A stretch of DNA of 64,000 nt from Sulfurimonas sp. (lineage in GTDB: Bacteria > Campylobacterota > Campylobacteria > Campylobacterales > Sulfurimonadaceae), in assembly GCA_021648285.1 (NCBI GenBank), contig JAKITC010000001.1, positions 1 to 64,000 on the forward strand. The letters run 5' to 3'. Shown piece by piece: positions 1 to 7,889 of this stretch. Under the pieces are notes generated by a model. That model had not been told where the DNA came from and ran no database searches. It saw only the letters and a list, made by a program, of their open reading frames with translations. The translations under genes were made by a program, and so were the position numbers. Numbering within the stretch: position 1 is the stretch's first letter; every line of letters begins with the position of its first letter.

Positions 1-35
1 GGCTGATTCCGATTGGATGCTTTGAATTGTTTCAT
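1..35 (-). CDS. Transposase N-terminus, IS1182-like (cut by window edge)
   Basis: Reading the minus strand from the ATG at 35 gives MKQFKASNRNQ before the window ends. This short Lys/Asn/Gln-rich start resembles the first residues of IS1182-family DDE transposases as I remember them, but eleven residues cannot prove it. The non-coding stretch behind it contains a plausible insertion-sequence end. The rest of the gene lies outside the window. Confidence 0.35.
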   Translation of the reverse strand, partial: MKQFKASNRNQ

Positions 36-127
36 GTATAAATATTGCTCTACTTCTCTTGTATTTATATTTATTTTATCTACTTTTCGCTGTTATCTTG
101 ATTTAGCTTAATCCGACAGACTCCTAG
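1..127. mobile_element. Possible end of an IS1182-like insertion sequence
   Basis: The start of a transposase-like frame at 35 is followed outward by about 90 bases of AT-rich non-coding DNA and then AGCTTAATCCGACAGACTCC around 105-125, which looks like an insertion-sequence terminal inverted repeat. The matching repeat would lie outside the window, so the boundary is a guess. Between here and the ankyrin gene I see only an AT palindrome (148-162) and nothing else of note. Confidence 0.35.
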
Positions 128-173
128 GTTTGACTACTGTTAAAGGTGAATTTTAAAAATTCAATAAATTAAT

Positions 174-632
174 TTAAGTAAGCGATCTTAAAAGCTTACG
201 AATCCCACCTGTTATTTTGGCTAAACTATATGCAGACATGCCGAAAAAAGTTTGAGCCTCTGTATCTGCACCGTTTTTTATTAGGAAATCCACAATATCT
301 CTGTGTCCAAACATGGCAGCAAACATCAAAGGGGTTTTTCCTCCGCCGTTATCGGCATCGATATTTGCATCATGTTCTAACAGAAGCTTTACAAGTTCAA
401 GATCGCCTTTAAATGCTACTCCGCCAAGAGGTGTCTGCCCTCTGTCGTTGCGTTTATCAACATTTGCATGATAATGCAACAACATAGCAGTAGTATCGAT
501 ATGTCTGGAGTAAGCAGCAAGCATCAGAAGTGTATTGCCTTTTTCGTCGCACAGCTCTACACTTAAGCCTGATTCTATCATACGCTGAAGCGTATCACTC
601 TCTCCTACTCTGGCGAAATCAAGTGCCATCAT
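174..632 (-). CDS. Ankyrin-repeat protein downstream of catalase (Cj1386-like)
   Basis: A 152-residue protein made almost entirely of ankyrin repeats: GNTLLMLAAYSRH, GQTPLGGVAFKGD and GKTPLMFAAMFGH mark three successive units. It follows katA by about 55 bases on the same strand. In Campylobacter jejuni the equivalent ankyrin gene next to katA (Cj1386) is needed for heme delivery to catalase, so the same helper role is inferred here. The reading frame stays open upstream of the ATG at 632; the codons from CTG at 671 read LSHEEEARYIELQ, which looks like part of the conserved N-terminus, and a GGA-rich site precedes it. The real start may therefore be a rare CTG at 671. Confidence 0.85.
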   Translation of the reverse strand: MMALDFARVGESDTLQRMIESGLSVELCDEKGNTLLMLAAYSRHIDTTAMLLHYHANVDKRNDRGQTPLGGVAFKGDLELVKLLLEHDANIDADNGGGKTPLMFAAMFGHRDIVDFLIKNGADTEAQTFFGMSAYSLAKITGGIRKLLRSLT

Positions 633-687
633 CTGAAGCTCTATGTATCGTGCTTCTTCTTCATGGCTCAGAGATAAATTTTCCGTT

Positions 688-2118
688 TTACAGTCCTAGT
701 GCTTTTGAGACTCCGGCACTGTAAGTGGAATCAACTTTTTCAAAAAGTGACAACTGTCTATCTATAATCTCTCTTGGAACACCATTCATAGCTGCGGCTA
801 TGTTTCCAAATAGCTGATTTTTCTGATCTTCGTTCATCAGATGGAAAAGAGCTCTTGGCTGTGAGTAGTGGTCGTCACTATCCTCAAGATGGTTATATCG
901 GTATCCATCACCATCTACAGAAAACGGCGGTTCAACAAATGATTTGTCTTCAACAGGGCCGTCAAAACTATTTGGCTCATAATAAGCATCACTGCTTGCA
1001 GGTTCGCTGAAATTCATAGGACCATCTGCATGGTATGTGTTAACTTCACTTAAAGGTCTGTTTACCGGAAGCATCTCATAGTGAGTTCCTAATCTATATC
1101 TGTGTGCATCTGCGTAGGAGAAGACTCTGGCTTGAAGCATCTTGTCAGGTGACCAGCTGATTCCTGGGACAACATTTGATGGGCTAAATGCAGATTGTTC
1201 AATTTCTTGGAAGTAGTTTTGTGGGTTTTTATTTAGCTCAAACGAACCTACCTCAATAATAGGATAATCAGCATGTGGCCACACTTTTGTCAAGTCAAAA
1301 GGGTTGAAAGAGGCATTTTTCGCATCTTCCTCTGTCATAATCTGTATCTGCATGTTCCATTTTGGAAAATTTCCATTTTCAATGGATTCGTACAAATCCC
1401 TTTGATTACTTTCTCTATCTTTTGCAATAACAGCCTCAGCTTCAGCATTTGTCATAGTCTCAATACCTTGAGCCGTTTTGAAATGAAATTTTACCCAAAA
1501 ACGCTCACCACTTTCATTTATAAGACTGTATGTGTGTGAAGCGTAACCATTCATATGTCTAAGCGTTTTTGGAATTCCACGATCAGACATCAAAGTAGTC
1601 ACTTGATGTAGTGACTCAGGACTTAGTGACCAAAAATCCCAGGCAGCTGTATTGCTTCTCATATTTGTTCTTGGATGTCTTTTTTGCGTATGAATAAAAT
1701 CAGGGAACTTCAACGGGTCTTTAATAAAAAATATGGGAGTGTTGTTTCCTACTAGGTCCCAGTTACCCTCAGTAGTATAAAATTTTATGGCAAAACCACG
1801 CACATCTCTTTCAGCATCAGCAGCACCTCTTTCTCCCGCAACTGTAGATATTCTGATTAGCATAGGTGTTTCCGTACCTTTTTGTAAAACCTTTGCTTTT
1901 GTATATTTGCTTATATCGTGCGTAATAGTTAAAGTTCCAAATGCACCACTGGCTTTTGCATGAACTACACGTTCAGGAATACGCTCTCTATTTTGATGAG
2001 CTAGTTTTTCTAAAAGCTGATAGTCCTGCATCAATAACGGTCCACGAGCACCTGCGCTTAATGAATTTTGATTGTCGCCTATAGGGTTTCCGCCGCTTGT
2101 AGTCATTGTTTTTTTCAT
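688..2118 (-). CDS. katA: Heme catalase KatA
   Basis: A 476-residue small-subunit (clade 3-like) monofunctional catalase that disproportionates hydrogen peroxide. Visible active-site elements are the distal His53 in [12 protein letters not shown], the distal Asn in VGNNTP (about 125) and the proximal heme-ligand Tyr335 in [15 protein letters not shown] chose the ATG at 2118 because AAGGAGG lies five bases upstream; a longer frame from 2142 lacks such a site. The usual HAKGSGAFG motif reads HAKASGAFG here, a mild variant. The gene lies between a thioferritin-like gene and the ankyrin gene, in a block that ends with PerR, so peroxide control is likely. No signal peptide: cytoplasmic. Confidence 0.97.
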   Translation of the reverse strand: MKKTMTTSGGNPIGDNQNSLSAGARGPLLMQDYQLLEKLAHQNRERIPERVVHAKASGAFGTLTITHDISKYTKAKVLQKGTETPMLIRISTVAGERGAADAERDVRGFAIKFYTTEGNWDLVGNNTPIFFIKDPLKFPDFIHTQKRHPRTNMRSNTAAWDFWSLSPESLHQVTTLMSDRGIPKTLRHMNGYASHTYSLINESGERFWVKFHFKTAQGIETMTNAEAEAVIAKDRESNQRDLYESIENGNFPKWNMQIQIMTEEDAKNASFNPFDLTKVWPHADYPIIEVGSFELNKNPQNYFQEIEQSAFSPSNVVPGISWSPDKMLQARVFSYADAHRYRLGTHYEMLPVNRPLSEVNTYHADGPMNFSEPASSDAYYEPNSFDGPVEDKSFVEPPFSVDGDGYRYNHLEDSDDHYSQPRALFHLMNEDQKNQLFGNIAAAMNGVPREIIDRQLSLFEKVDSTYSAGVSKALGL

Positions 2119-2132
2119 TGTATCCTCCTTGA

Positions 2133-2153
2133 AGAGATGCATTTCACATCTCT
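2133..2153 (-). promoter_or_regulatory. Hairpin in the katA 5' leader
   Basis: AGAGATG and CATCTCT form a perfect 7-bp inverted repeat around a 7-base loop, ending about 5 bases upstream of the katA AAGGAGG site on the minus strand. In that orientation it is not followed by a U-run, so it is more likely a leader stem affecting translation or stability than a terminator for the gene before it. On the other strand it is followed by TTT. Confidence 0.4.
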
Positions 2154-2193
2154 TTTATCACTATGCGTTTTCAGCACACCATTGTTTTGTAAG

Positions 2194-2709
2194 TTAGTGG
2201 ATATTTTTCTTGATATCAGCGATAAACTCATGAATGTCATCATAAAGGGCCTGAAGATCTTCTTCATGTTCCACCTCATCAGCAAGAATTTGAGAGACAA
2301 GATCGTAAGTGATAATATCTTTTTCACGAGTAATATCAAGAATATTAGAATAGACACTAATCGCACACTGTTCACCCTTAATCGCCTGCTCTAGGACAGT
2401 AAGAACATCAGGATTTTCAGGTGCATCGTAACCGCAATTTGAATGTGTCAACCAATCTTTGGGGTGAAGAACAGGTGTTCCGCCGAGTTGTAAAATACGA
2501 CCTGCTACCATATTTGCATGACGCAGTTCATCGGCCGCATGTTGATCGAGTTCAGCAATAGCTGCATCTTTCATCAGCCCTTTAACCACCTTGGATTCAA
2601 TAAAATACTGGTAATAAGCTAGCCATTCGTCACAGTACGCCTTATTTAACAACTCTGTTACTGTCTCAGCTTCGATGCCTTTGAGTATTGATATGCCACG
2701 TTTCGCCAT
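2194..2709 (-). CDS. Dps-like ferritin (thioferritin/DPSL type)
   Basis: A 171-residue four-helix ferritin-like protein. Helix one carries DEWLAYYQYF and helix two ELRHANMVAGRI, with the second metal half-site in LADEVEHEEDL. Two cysteines in SNCGYDAP and GEQCAISVY match the paired-cysteine signature of archaeal DPS-like proteins (thioferritins), which protect against peroxide and iron. A di-iron or iron-storing peroxide-protection role is inferred. The ATG at 2709 follows AAAGGAAAC and is preferred over the longer frame from 2742. It shares strand and context with rubrerythrin upstream and catalase downstream, an oxidative-stress cluster. Confidence 0.85.
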   Translation of the reverse strand: MAKRGISILKGIEAETVTELLNKAYCDEWLAYYQYFIESKVVKGLMKDAAIAELDQHAADELRHANMVAGRILQLGGTPVLHPKDWLTHSNCGYDAPENPDVLTVLEQAIKGEQCAISVYSNILDITREKDIITYDLVSQILADEVEHEEDLQALYDDIHEFIADIKKNIH

Positions 2710-2809
2710 AATTGTTTCCTTTGAAAATAAATATTTAAACACAAGTATACACTATTTACAGTGCAAGGTGTAGCTTATTTGGTTTGTTTTAATGTTGTGT
2801 TGCTTCAGT

Positions 2810-3310
2810 TTATAATTGAATATATACTGAAGCTTTTGCTCCACAGACAGGACATTTTTCAAGTGGTGTACCTAGCTCTATATGACCACATATAGGACAT
2901 AGGTAAATATTTATTTCATCCAAATCTTTTCCGTCTTTGACAGCTTGAAATGCTTTATTATACAACTCTGCATGAACTTTTTCAGCCTCCATTGCATAAC
3001 CAAACATCTTCTTTGCTTTGTGATTATCTTTTTTAGCTTGTTCATACATAGGTGGATACATGTCTTCGAATTCATATGTCTCACCCTGAATTGCAGCTTT
3101 AAGATTGTCTAAAGTAGAATCTATCTTATCCATTGCTTTTAAATGACCCGAAGCATGAATTTTTTCAGCTTCTGCTGTAGTCCTAAAGAGTTTGGCAATA
3201 TTTGCAAATCCATCTTTTTCAGCCCTGTCGGCAAATGCACTATATTTTTGAAAAGCTTGAGACTCTCCGCTGAATGCTGTTTCTAAGTTTTCTTGGGTTG
3301 TTGGCACCAT
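2810..3310 (-). CDS. rbr: Rubrerythrin
   Basis: A 166-residue rubrerythrin, a cytoplasmic NADH-linked peroxidase. The N-terminal ferritin-like di-iron domain shows the ligand helices FSGESQAFQKY and AEAEKIHASGH, and again GETYEFEDMYP and MEAEKVHAELY. The C-terminal rubredoxin domain has two CxxC knuckles, YLCPICGH and EKCPVCGA. AAGGA sits just before the ATG at 3310. It is divergent from perR; the intervening 149 bases hold a TATAAT box and a 19-bp palindrome overlapping the expected transcription start, so PerR repression is likely. Confidence 0.95.
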   Translation of the reverse strand: MVPTTQENLETAFSGESQAFQKYSAFADRAEKDGFANIAKLFRTTAEAEKIHASGHLKAMDKIDSTLDNLKAAIQGETYEFEDMYPPMYEQAKKDNHKAKKMFGYAMEAEKVHAELYNKAFQAVKDGKDLDEINIYLCPICGHIELGTPLEKCPVCGAKASVYIQL

Positions 3311-3340
3311 GTATCCTTTTTAATAAAATAATTTTTTATA

Positions 3341-3359
3341 AAGGAAAAAAATTATCCTT
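3341..3359. promoter_or_regulatory. Candidate PerR operator between rbr and perR
   Basis: A 19-bp palindrome of 7-5-7 form. On the minus strand it reads AAGGATA-ATTTT-TTTCCTT, with one mismatch between arms. It lies just downstream of a minus-strand TATAAT (about 3366-3371), where a repressor of rbr would bind. The same arms occur at 63872-63890 upstream of the 2-Cys peroxiredoxin. The PerR link is inference from position and gene content. Confidence 0.5.
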
Positions 3360-3459
3360 AACGAAATTATAGTGCTAAAATACTTAAAGGAAAATTATTG
3401 TTATTTACTATATATGATATGTCTGTGTAATTAAATAAATAGAGAGATATAATTCTATT

Positions 3460-3867
3460 ATGATGAATTATGAGAATATATTGAGAGAACATAATCTGAA
3501 GGCGACTAATCAAAGGGTTGGTATCTTGTCGATTATGGAACAAAAAGGTCATATCAGCATAGAAGATTTGTACAGTAAGATCAAGCTTGATTTTCCTTCT
3601 ATATCACTTGCAACTCTATATAAAAATATGCATGCAATGTTAAAGAATGAGCTATTAACTGAAATAAAAGTAGAAAATTCAAAGACTCACTTTGAAATTG
3701 CTAGTAACAACCACGCACACCTGTATTGCGAAAAATGTAGAGAACTTGTTGATTTGGATATCGAATTTAAGAAACTAAATAATGAGATTTTAAAAGATAG
3801 CGGATTTTTGCTAAATAAGACAAACTTGACATTTAGCGGCATTTGTATTGCTTGTCAAGGTGTTTAG
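3460..3867 (+). CDS. perR: Fur-family peroxide regulator PerR
   Basis: A 135-residue Fur/PerR protein. The N-terminal winged helix (residues 1-75) has NQRVGILSIM and the recognition-helix motif LATLYKNM. The C-terminal metal region has NNHAHLYCEKC and ICIACQG, the His-rich sensing site and two CxxC zinc pairs. PerR was chosen over Fur because the neighbours are rubrerythrin, a thioferritin-like protein and catalase. Starts at 3460 or 3463 (ATGATG) are equivalent. Its 3' end overlaps the convergent miaA gene by four bases, so no terminator separates them. Confidence 0.87.
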   Translation: MMNYENILREHNLKATNQRVGILSIMEQKGHISIEDLYSKIKLDFPSISLATLYKNMHAMLKNELLTEIKVENSKTHFEIASNNHAHLYCEKCRELVDLDIEFKKLNNEILKDSGFLLNKTNLTFSGICIACQGV

Positions 3868-4757
3868 AATATAATCTTCTCAAGCTCCTCAAGCGGGGCA
3901 CTTGTGATATTCTCAAACTGAGTACGATTAAAAGTCTGCTGTCTTTTCGCAAGTTGTGCTGTATGAGTAGATATATTTTCAAGCATCTGCTCTTTTGTGA
4001 CCTTTCCGTCTAGATACTCTAATACCTCTACTATACCGATAGAGTTCATAGAATGTGGAAGTCTAGTATATTTTTTTTCCAAATCACATACTTCATTTAT
4101 CAGACCTAACTCTAACATTTTATTGGTTCTTTTTGAGATTCTTTTTCTTAAGATATCTCTATCGATATCTATATTGTATATGTCTAGATTTTCTATGATT
4201 GGTTTTGGAGGATTTTGATAAAAGTATTCGCTTGGAGTTAGTCCTGAAGCCTCATAAATAAGTAGTGCTTTTTCTATCCTATAGCTGTCCTTGGCAGATA
4301 TGTTTTTCATGTAATGACTATCTTTACTTTTTAAAAATTCATAACACTCTTGCAGATTGTTTAGTTTGACATGTATATTTTTTGATACTTCTTCAGTGAT
4401 TTTTGGGAGAGTGGATAGCCCTTGAATAAGGGATTTTAAATAAAAAGATGTTCCGCCTACAATGATAAGGTTTTTATTTTCTTTTTGACAAATGGACACA
4501 ACATTTTTATAAATGTCAATAAAAACATCAACACTAAAGTAATCATCTGGATTTAAAATATCTATGCCAAAATGTTTAACAGAGCCAAGTTCATCTTGAG
4601 ATGGTTTAGCCGATACAATATTAATCTCTTTGTAAATACTAAGTGAGTCAATAGAGAGTATATAAGCATCGATTTTTTTAGCAATTTTTATGGCTAAGTC
4701 ACTTTTTCCAGATGCTGTTGGACCGATTATAGCAAGCTGTTTTATATCTGAATTCAT
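3864..4757 (-). CDS. miaA: tRNA dimethylallyltransferase MiaA
   Basis: A 297-residue enzyme that transfers a dimethylallyl group to A37 of tRNAs reading UNN codons. The P-loop is GPTASGKSDLA (about 12-22). DSLSIYKEINI and SAKPSQDE correspond to the family's conserved D-S-x-Q-(V/I)-Y and A-K-P regions, and VGGTSFYLKSLI is the standard substrate-binding loop. The C-terminal region has KRQQTFNR, close to the usual RQ.TW.R motif. It converges on perR with a four-base overlap and is divergent from mqnP. Confidence 0.95.
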   Translation of the reverse strand: MNSDIKQLAIIGPTASGKSDLAIKIAKKIDAYILSIDSLSIYKEINIVSAKPSQDELGSVKHFGIDILNPDDYFSVDVFIDIYKNVVSICQKENKNLIIVGGTSFYLKSLIQGLSTLPKITEEVSKNIHVKLNNLQECYEFLKSKDSHYMKNISAKDSYRIEKALLIYEASGLTPSEYFYQNPPKPIIENLDIYNIDIDRDILRKRISKRTNKMLELGLINEVCDLEKKYTRLPHSMNSIGIVEVLEYLDGKVTKEQMLENISTHTAQLAKRQQTFNRTQFENITSAPLEELEKIIF

Positions 4758-4823
4758 TGTGAAATTATATCATTTTAAATCAACTTTAGATAAAATAGCC
4801 TTTAATTATACAAAAGGCAACAT

Positions 4824-5684
4824 TTGCAACGATATATTAACAAACTAAAAAATTTTAATGAACTGGTAATGTTTGAGCACTCTATATTTTCACTTCCATT
4901 TATTTTTATTGCCATGATTGTTGCGGCAGACGGTTGGTTCGGTTTTACTCTACTTATTTTAGGTGTGTTCGCAGCAATAAGTGCAAGAAATTTTGCAATG
5001 GGTTTAAACAGGTATGCAGATAGAGATATTGATGCACAAAATCCTAGAACTTCTTCACGACCAAATGTTGATGGAAGATTAGATGCAACAAGTATTATGA
5101 TCTTTACTCTTGTTAATGCTTTTGTTTTCGTAGCGGTTGCTTATATGATAAATTCATTAGCCTTCTATCTTAGTTTTCCAATTCTTTTAGTTTTGGGAAG
5201 CTATTCATACTTCAAACGTTTCTCATCATTAGCACATGTAGTCTTGGGTGTTTCTCTCGGACTTGCTCCAATAGCAGGTGTTGTAGCGGTTCTTGCAGAG
5301 ATTACACCTTGGTCGGTTCTGCTCAGTTTGGGTGTTATCTTTTGGGTGGCAGGTTTTGATTTGCTTTACTCACTTCAAGATATGGAGTTTGATAAAGAAA
5401 AAGGTTTACACTCTATTCCATCAAAGTATGGTCACGAAGCCACTCTTCTGTTGTCATCATTATTTCATACGTTAACAGTAATCTTTTGGGCTCTTTTTGT
5501 TTGGATGGCAGGACTCGGCACATTCGCATTATTTGCTGTAATACTAAGTGCTTTTATGCTTGGCTATGAGCACTATCTGGTTAGAAAAGATTTTACTAAA
5601 ATAGATCGTGCTTTTTTTACCGTTAATGGTTATCTTGGCATAGCATTTTTTATTTTAATAGTTTTAGATAAGGTTACCTCATGA
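4824..5684 (+). CDS. mqnP: Menaquinone-biosynthesis prenyltransferase MqnP (UbiA family)
   Basis: A 286-residue UbiA-superfamily membrane prenyltransferase with about eight membrane segments. Both Asp-rich prenyl-diphosphate motifs are present: NRYADRDIDAQNPR (about 62-75) and DMEFDKEKGLHSIP (about 188-201). In Campylobacterota this paralog attaches the side chain in the futalosine menaquinone pathway. The start is TTG at 4824, preceded by AAAAGG. It begins a run of genes with four-base overlaps leading to ftsW and murG. UbiA annotation is the generic alternative. Confidence 0.87.
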   Translation: MQRYINKLKNFNELVMFEHSIFSLPFIFIAMIVAADGWFGFTLLILGVFAAISARNFAMGLNRYADRDIDAQNPRTSSRPNVDGRLDATSIMIFTLVNAFVFVAVAYMINSLAFYLSFPILLVLGSYSYFKRFSSLAHVVLGVSLGLAPIAGVVAVLAEITPWSVLLSLGVIFWVAGFDLLYSLQDMEFDKEKGLHSIPSKYGHEATLLLSSLFHTLTVIFWALFVWMAGLGTFALFAVILSAFMLGYEHYLVRKDFTKIDRAFFTVNGYLGIAFFILIVLDKVTS

Positions 5685-6202
5685 ATGTTCGTCTAGTTAA
5701 AGCACCGATTAGTATTCATTTCAGTGAAGCTACAGTAGATGAAGAGATATATCTTAGGGAGTATCAGCAGTTAAGTGAGAGTGACGATGATCCAATAAAC
5801 CATTGGCTAAAACTTGCACGTGCAAAAGGTGATACCGCAGATACAGATCCAGTGCTGCTTAATCTTATGGTGGAGTTATATAGAAAGATAGATTCACTTG
5901 AGCGATTTATTAAAAATGAAGAGCTAAAAAGATTATCTCTGACTAATGAAGCTGAGATAGAATCTATAGGATTTGAGCACTTTAAATTATCAAATGATAT
6001 TTTAAAAGAGGGCACTTCTTACTATGCAAGAGTAGAGATGCCGGTTCATCCAAAAAGAGATGTGGCGATTTTTTTTACAGCAGTGGATAAGTCACTGGCT
6101 AAAATAACTAAAATACATGATCGTGATGAAAAAGAGTGGGGAGCTTATCTTACAGCTAGAGAGAGAGTTCTTATCCGTGAAGCGAGAGAGAGTAAAGAAT
6201 GA
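5681..6202 (+). CDS. Conserved-looking protein of unknown function, possibly PilZ-like
   Basis: A 173-residue soluble protein that I do not recognise with confidence. The N-terminal part (1-70) is acidic, the middle (70-110) looks helical and coiled-coil-like (ELYRKIDSLERFIKNEELKR). The C-terminal part ends in a beta-type segment with YYARVEMPVHPKRDVAIFF, reminiscent of atypical PilZ folds, but I see no clear RxxxR/DxSxxG c-di-GMP signature. Four-base overlaps with mqnP upstream and the next gene downstream indicate cotranscription and translational coupling. Confidence 0.75.
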   Translation: MNVRLVKAPISIHFSEATVDEEIYLREYQQLSESDDDPINHWLKLARAKGDTADTDPVLLNLMVELYRKIDSLERFIKNEELKRLSLTNEAEIESIGFEHFKLSNDILKEGTSYYARVEMPVHPKRDVAIFFTAVDKSLAKITKIHDRDEKEWGAYLTARERVLIREARESKE

Positions 6203-6717
6203 ATTTAGAGTTTATAAGCATAGAGTATCTTGTAGTAGCTATGGCCGCTATGATTTTATATCTTATCTATTATGTTTTTACAAAAGATTCAGAATATAAT
6301 AAAAATATTCGTTCGGTTGCGTCTGCGGCAGAAGAGTTAAATAGAGAAATATTCTATTTAAAGAAAAAGCTAAGTGATACTCAAAAAAAAATAAAAAATA
6401 GCACGAGTCGCATGAGCGATGATGACATTTATCAAGAAGTTGAGAGAACTGTTTATGATATGGTTAAGCCAATTTCTTTAGGATTAAAACGTTTAGAAGA
6501 CAGTGTTCAAAGTATTGATGAGCATATAGATTCTAGAATCTCATCTTTAGAGAACGGCGTTAAACAGATATCTATTCCAACTTCTATTCATGGGAATGAT
6601 GATGAAAAGATTATCTCATTGTTCAAGCAGGGAATCACCTTAGACACTATCTCAAAAGAATTACATATATCAAAAGCTGAAGTTGAGTTTGTTCTGAAAA
6701 TCAACAAAATAAAGTAA
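6199..6717 (+). CDS. Membrane-anchored coiled-coil protein with C-terminal helix-turn-helix
   Basis: A 172-residue protein with one N-terminal membrane helix (about 8-27), a long charged coiled-coil region (about 33-125) and a C-terminal helix-turn-helix-like segment (ISLFKQGITLDTISKELHISKAEVEFVL, given here only as positions 139-168 for domain purposes). The layout resembles the DUF2802/DUF6115 type of single-pass proteins with a terminal HTH found near motility or envelope genes. The function is unknown. It overlaps the previous gene by four bases and is followed four bases later by ftsW. Confidence 0.75.
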   Translation: MNLEFISIEYLVVAMAAMILYLIYYVFTKDSEYNKNIRSVASAAEELNREIFYLKKKLSDTQKKIKNSTSRMSDDDIYQEVERTVYDMVKPISLGLKRLEDSVQSIDEHIDSRISSLENGVKQISIPTSIHGNDDEKIISLFKQGITLDTISKELHISKAEVEFVLKINKIK

Positions 6718-6721
6718 TATT

Positions 6722-7888
6722 TTGACAGCAGATAGAAAACTATTTACACTTGTTTCAATACTTATTGGAATCAGTATCGTTTTGACTTACTCCTTATCTG
6801 CATATACAACCCTGCTTTTTGGTGTAAATGAGTTTCACTTCGCCATAAGACAGGCAGCTTTTGGATTTTTAAGTATTCTAATTATTTGGTCTTTAGCTCA
6901 AGGGAACCCAGATAAATTACTTACTCCGATAGGTTTTACACTATTTATAGGTTCTGCAGTTTTGATGATAGCTATGCCGTTTTTACCTGAATTTTTGGTA
7001 TCTGCTGTAGGCGGAGCAAAAAGATGGATAAAACTGTTTGGATTCTCTTTGGCACCGGTTGAGTTTTTTAAAGTCGGTTTTGTATATTTTTTAGCATGGA
7101 GTTTTTCCAGAAAACTTGGACATCATGATGGAATGGGAGTAAAGCAGGAGTATATTCGTTTTGCACCCTACGGTGTTGTTTTCATAGGCGCTATGTTTGT
7201 TATTGCTTTTGTTCAAAATGATTTGGGACAAGTTTTCGTGCTAGGGCTGACTCTTCTTTTTATGCTTATGTTTGCAGGAAGTAGCTTTAGATTTTTCTTA
7301 ACATTGCTAGCCGGTGCTCTTGCGTTTTTTCTTTTCTTTATTTTTACAGCGGAGCATAGAATTCTTCGAATAAAATCTTGGTGGGCATTAGCACAAAATA
7401 GTGTTTTAGAAATATTTCCAGAGTCAATAGCTCAGCAGTTAAGGGTTCCGACAGCAGTAGAGCCATATCAGATAGGACATTCACTAAATGCTATACATAA
7501 CGGTGGATTATTTGGAACGGGTATAGCAAACGGTACATTTAAGTTAGGCTTTTTAAGTGAAGTTCATACGGATTTTGTTTTAGCCGGATTGGCAGAAGAG
7601 TTTGGATTTATTGGAGTTTTATTTGTTGTTTTTATATTTTTATGGATGCTTCAAAGAATCTTCAAAATAGCAAACCGCGTGGAAGACTCTTCGCTTTATC
7701 TCTTTAGTATAGGCATAGGACTTCTACTTGCATTTGCATTTTTAGTAAATGCTTATGGAATCAGTGGTATTACTCCAATCAAAGGTATATCTGTTCCATT
7801 TTTAAGTTATGGTGGCTCATCCATGCTTGCGGCTTCTGTTGGAATCGGTATGGTTCTTATGGCATCAAAAAAAGCGAAGATGGACTAA
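6722..7888 (+). CDS. ftsW: Cell-division peptidoglycan glycosyltransferase FtsW
   Basis: A 388-residue SEDS-family protein with about ten membrane segments. It polymerises lipid II at the septum with its partner class B PBP. Signature stretches are GGAKRWIKLFGFSLAPVEFFK (positions about 98-118), the loop SLNAIHNGGLFGTG, and the C-terminal PFLSYGGSSMLA. FtsW is preferred to RodA because murG follows immediately, as in C. jejuni. The start is TTG at 6722. Confidence 0.92.
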   Translation: MTADRKLFTLVSILIGISIVLTYSLSAYTTLLFGVNEFHFAIRQAAFGFLSILIIWSLAQGNPDKLLTPIGFTLFIGSAVLMIAMPFLPEFLVSAVGGAKRWIKLFGFSLAPVEFFKVGFVYFLAWSFSRKLGHHDGMGVKQEYIRFAPYGVVFIGAMFVIAFVQNDLGQVFVLGLTLLFMLMFAGSSFRFFLTLLAGALAFFLFFIFTAEHRILRIKSWWALAQNSVLEIFPESIAQQLRVPTAVEPYQIGHSLNAIHNGGLFGTGIANGTFKLGFLSEVHTDFVLAGLAEEFGFIGVLFVVFIFLWMLQRIFKIANRVEDSSLYLFSIGIGLLLAFAFLVNAYGISGITPIKGISVPFLSYGGSSMLAASVGIGMVLMASKKAKMD

Positions 7889-7889
7889 G

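Noticed and set aside
148-162. GAATTTTAAAAATTC as terminator of the ankyrin gene
   Set aside because: It is a pure AT palindrome with no GC pairs beyond the ends and no U-run on the minus strand, so it would not be a stable terminator.
7809-7889. N-terminal extension of murG overlapping ftsW
   Set aside because: The extra 27 residues overlap ftsW by 80 bases, and MurG proteins start just before the glycine loop found at ATG 7890.
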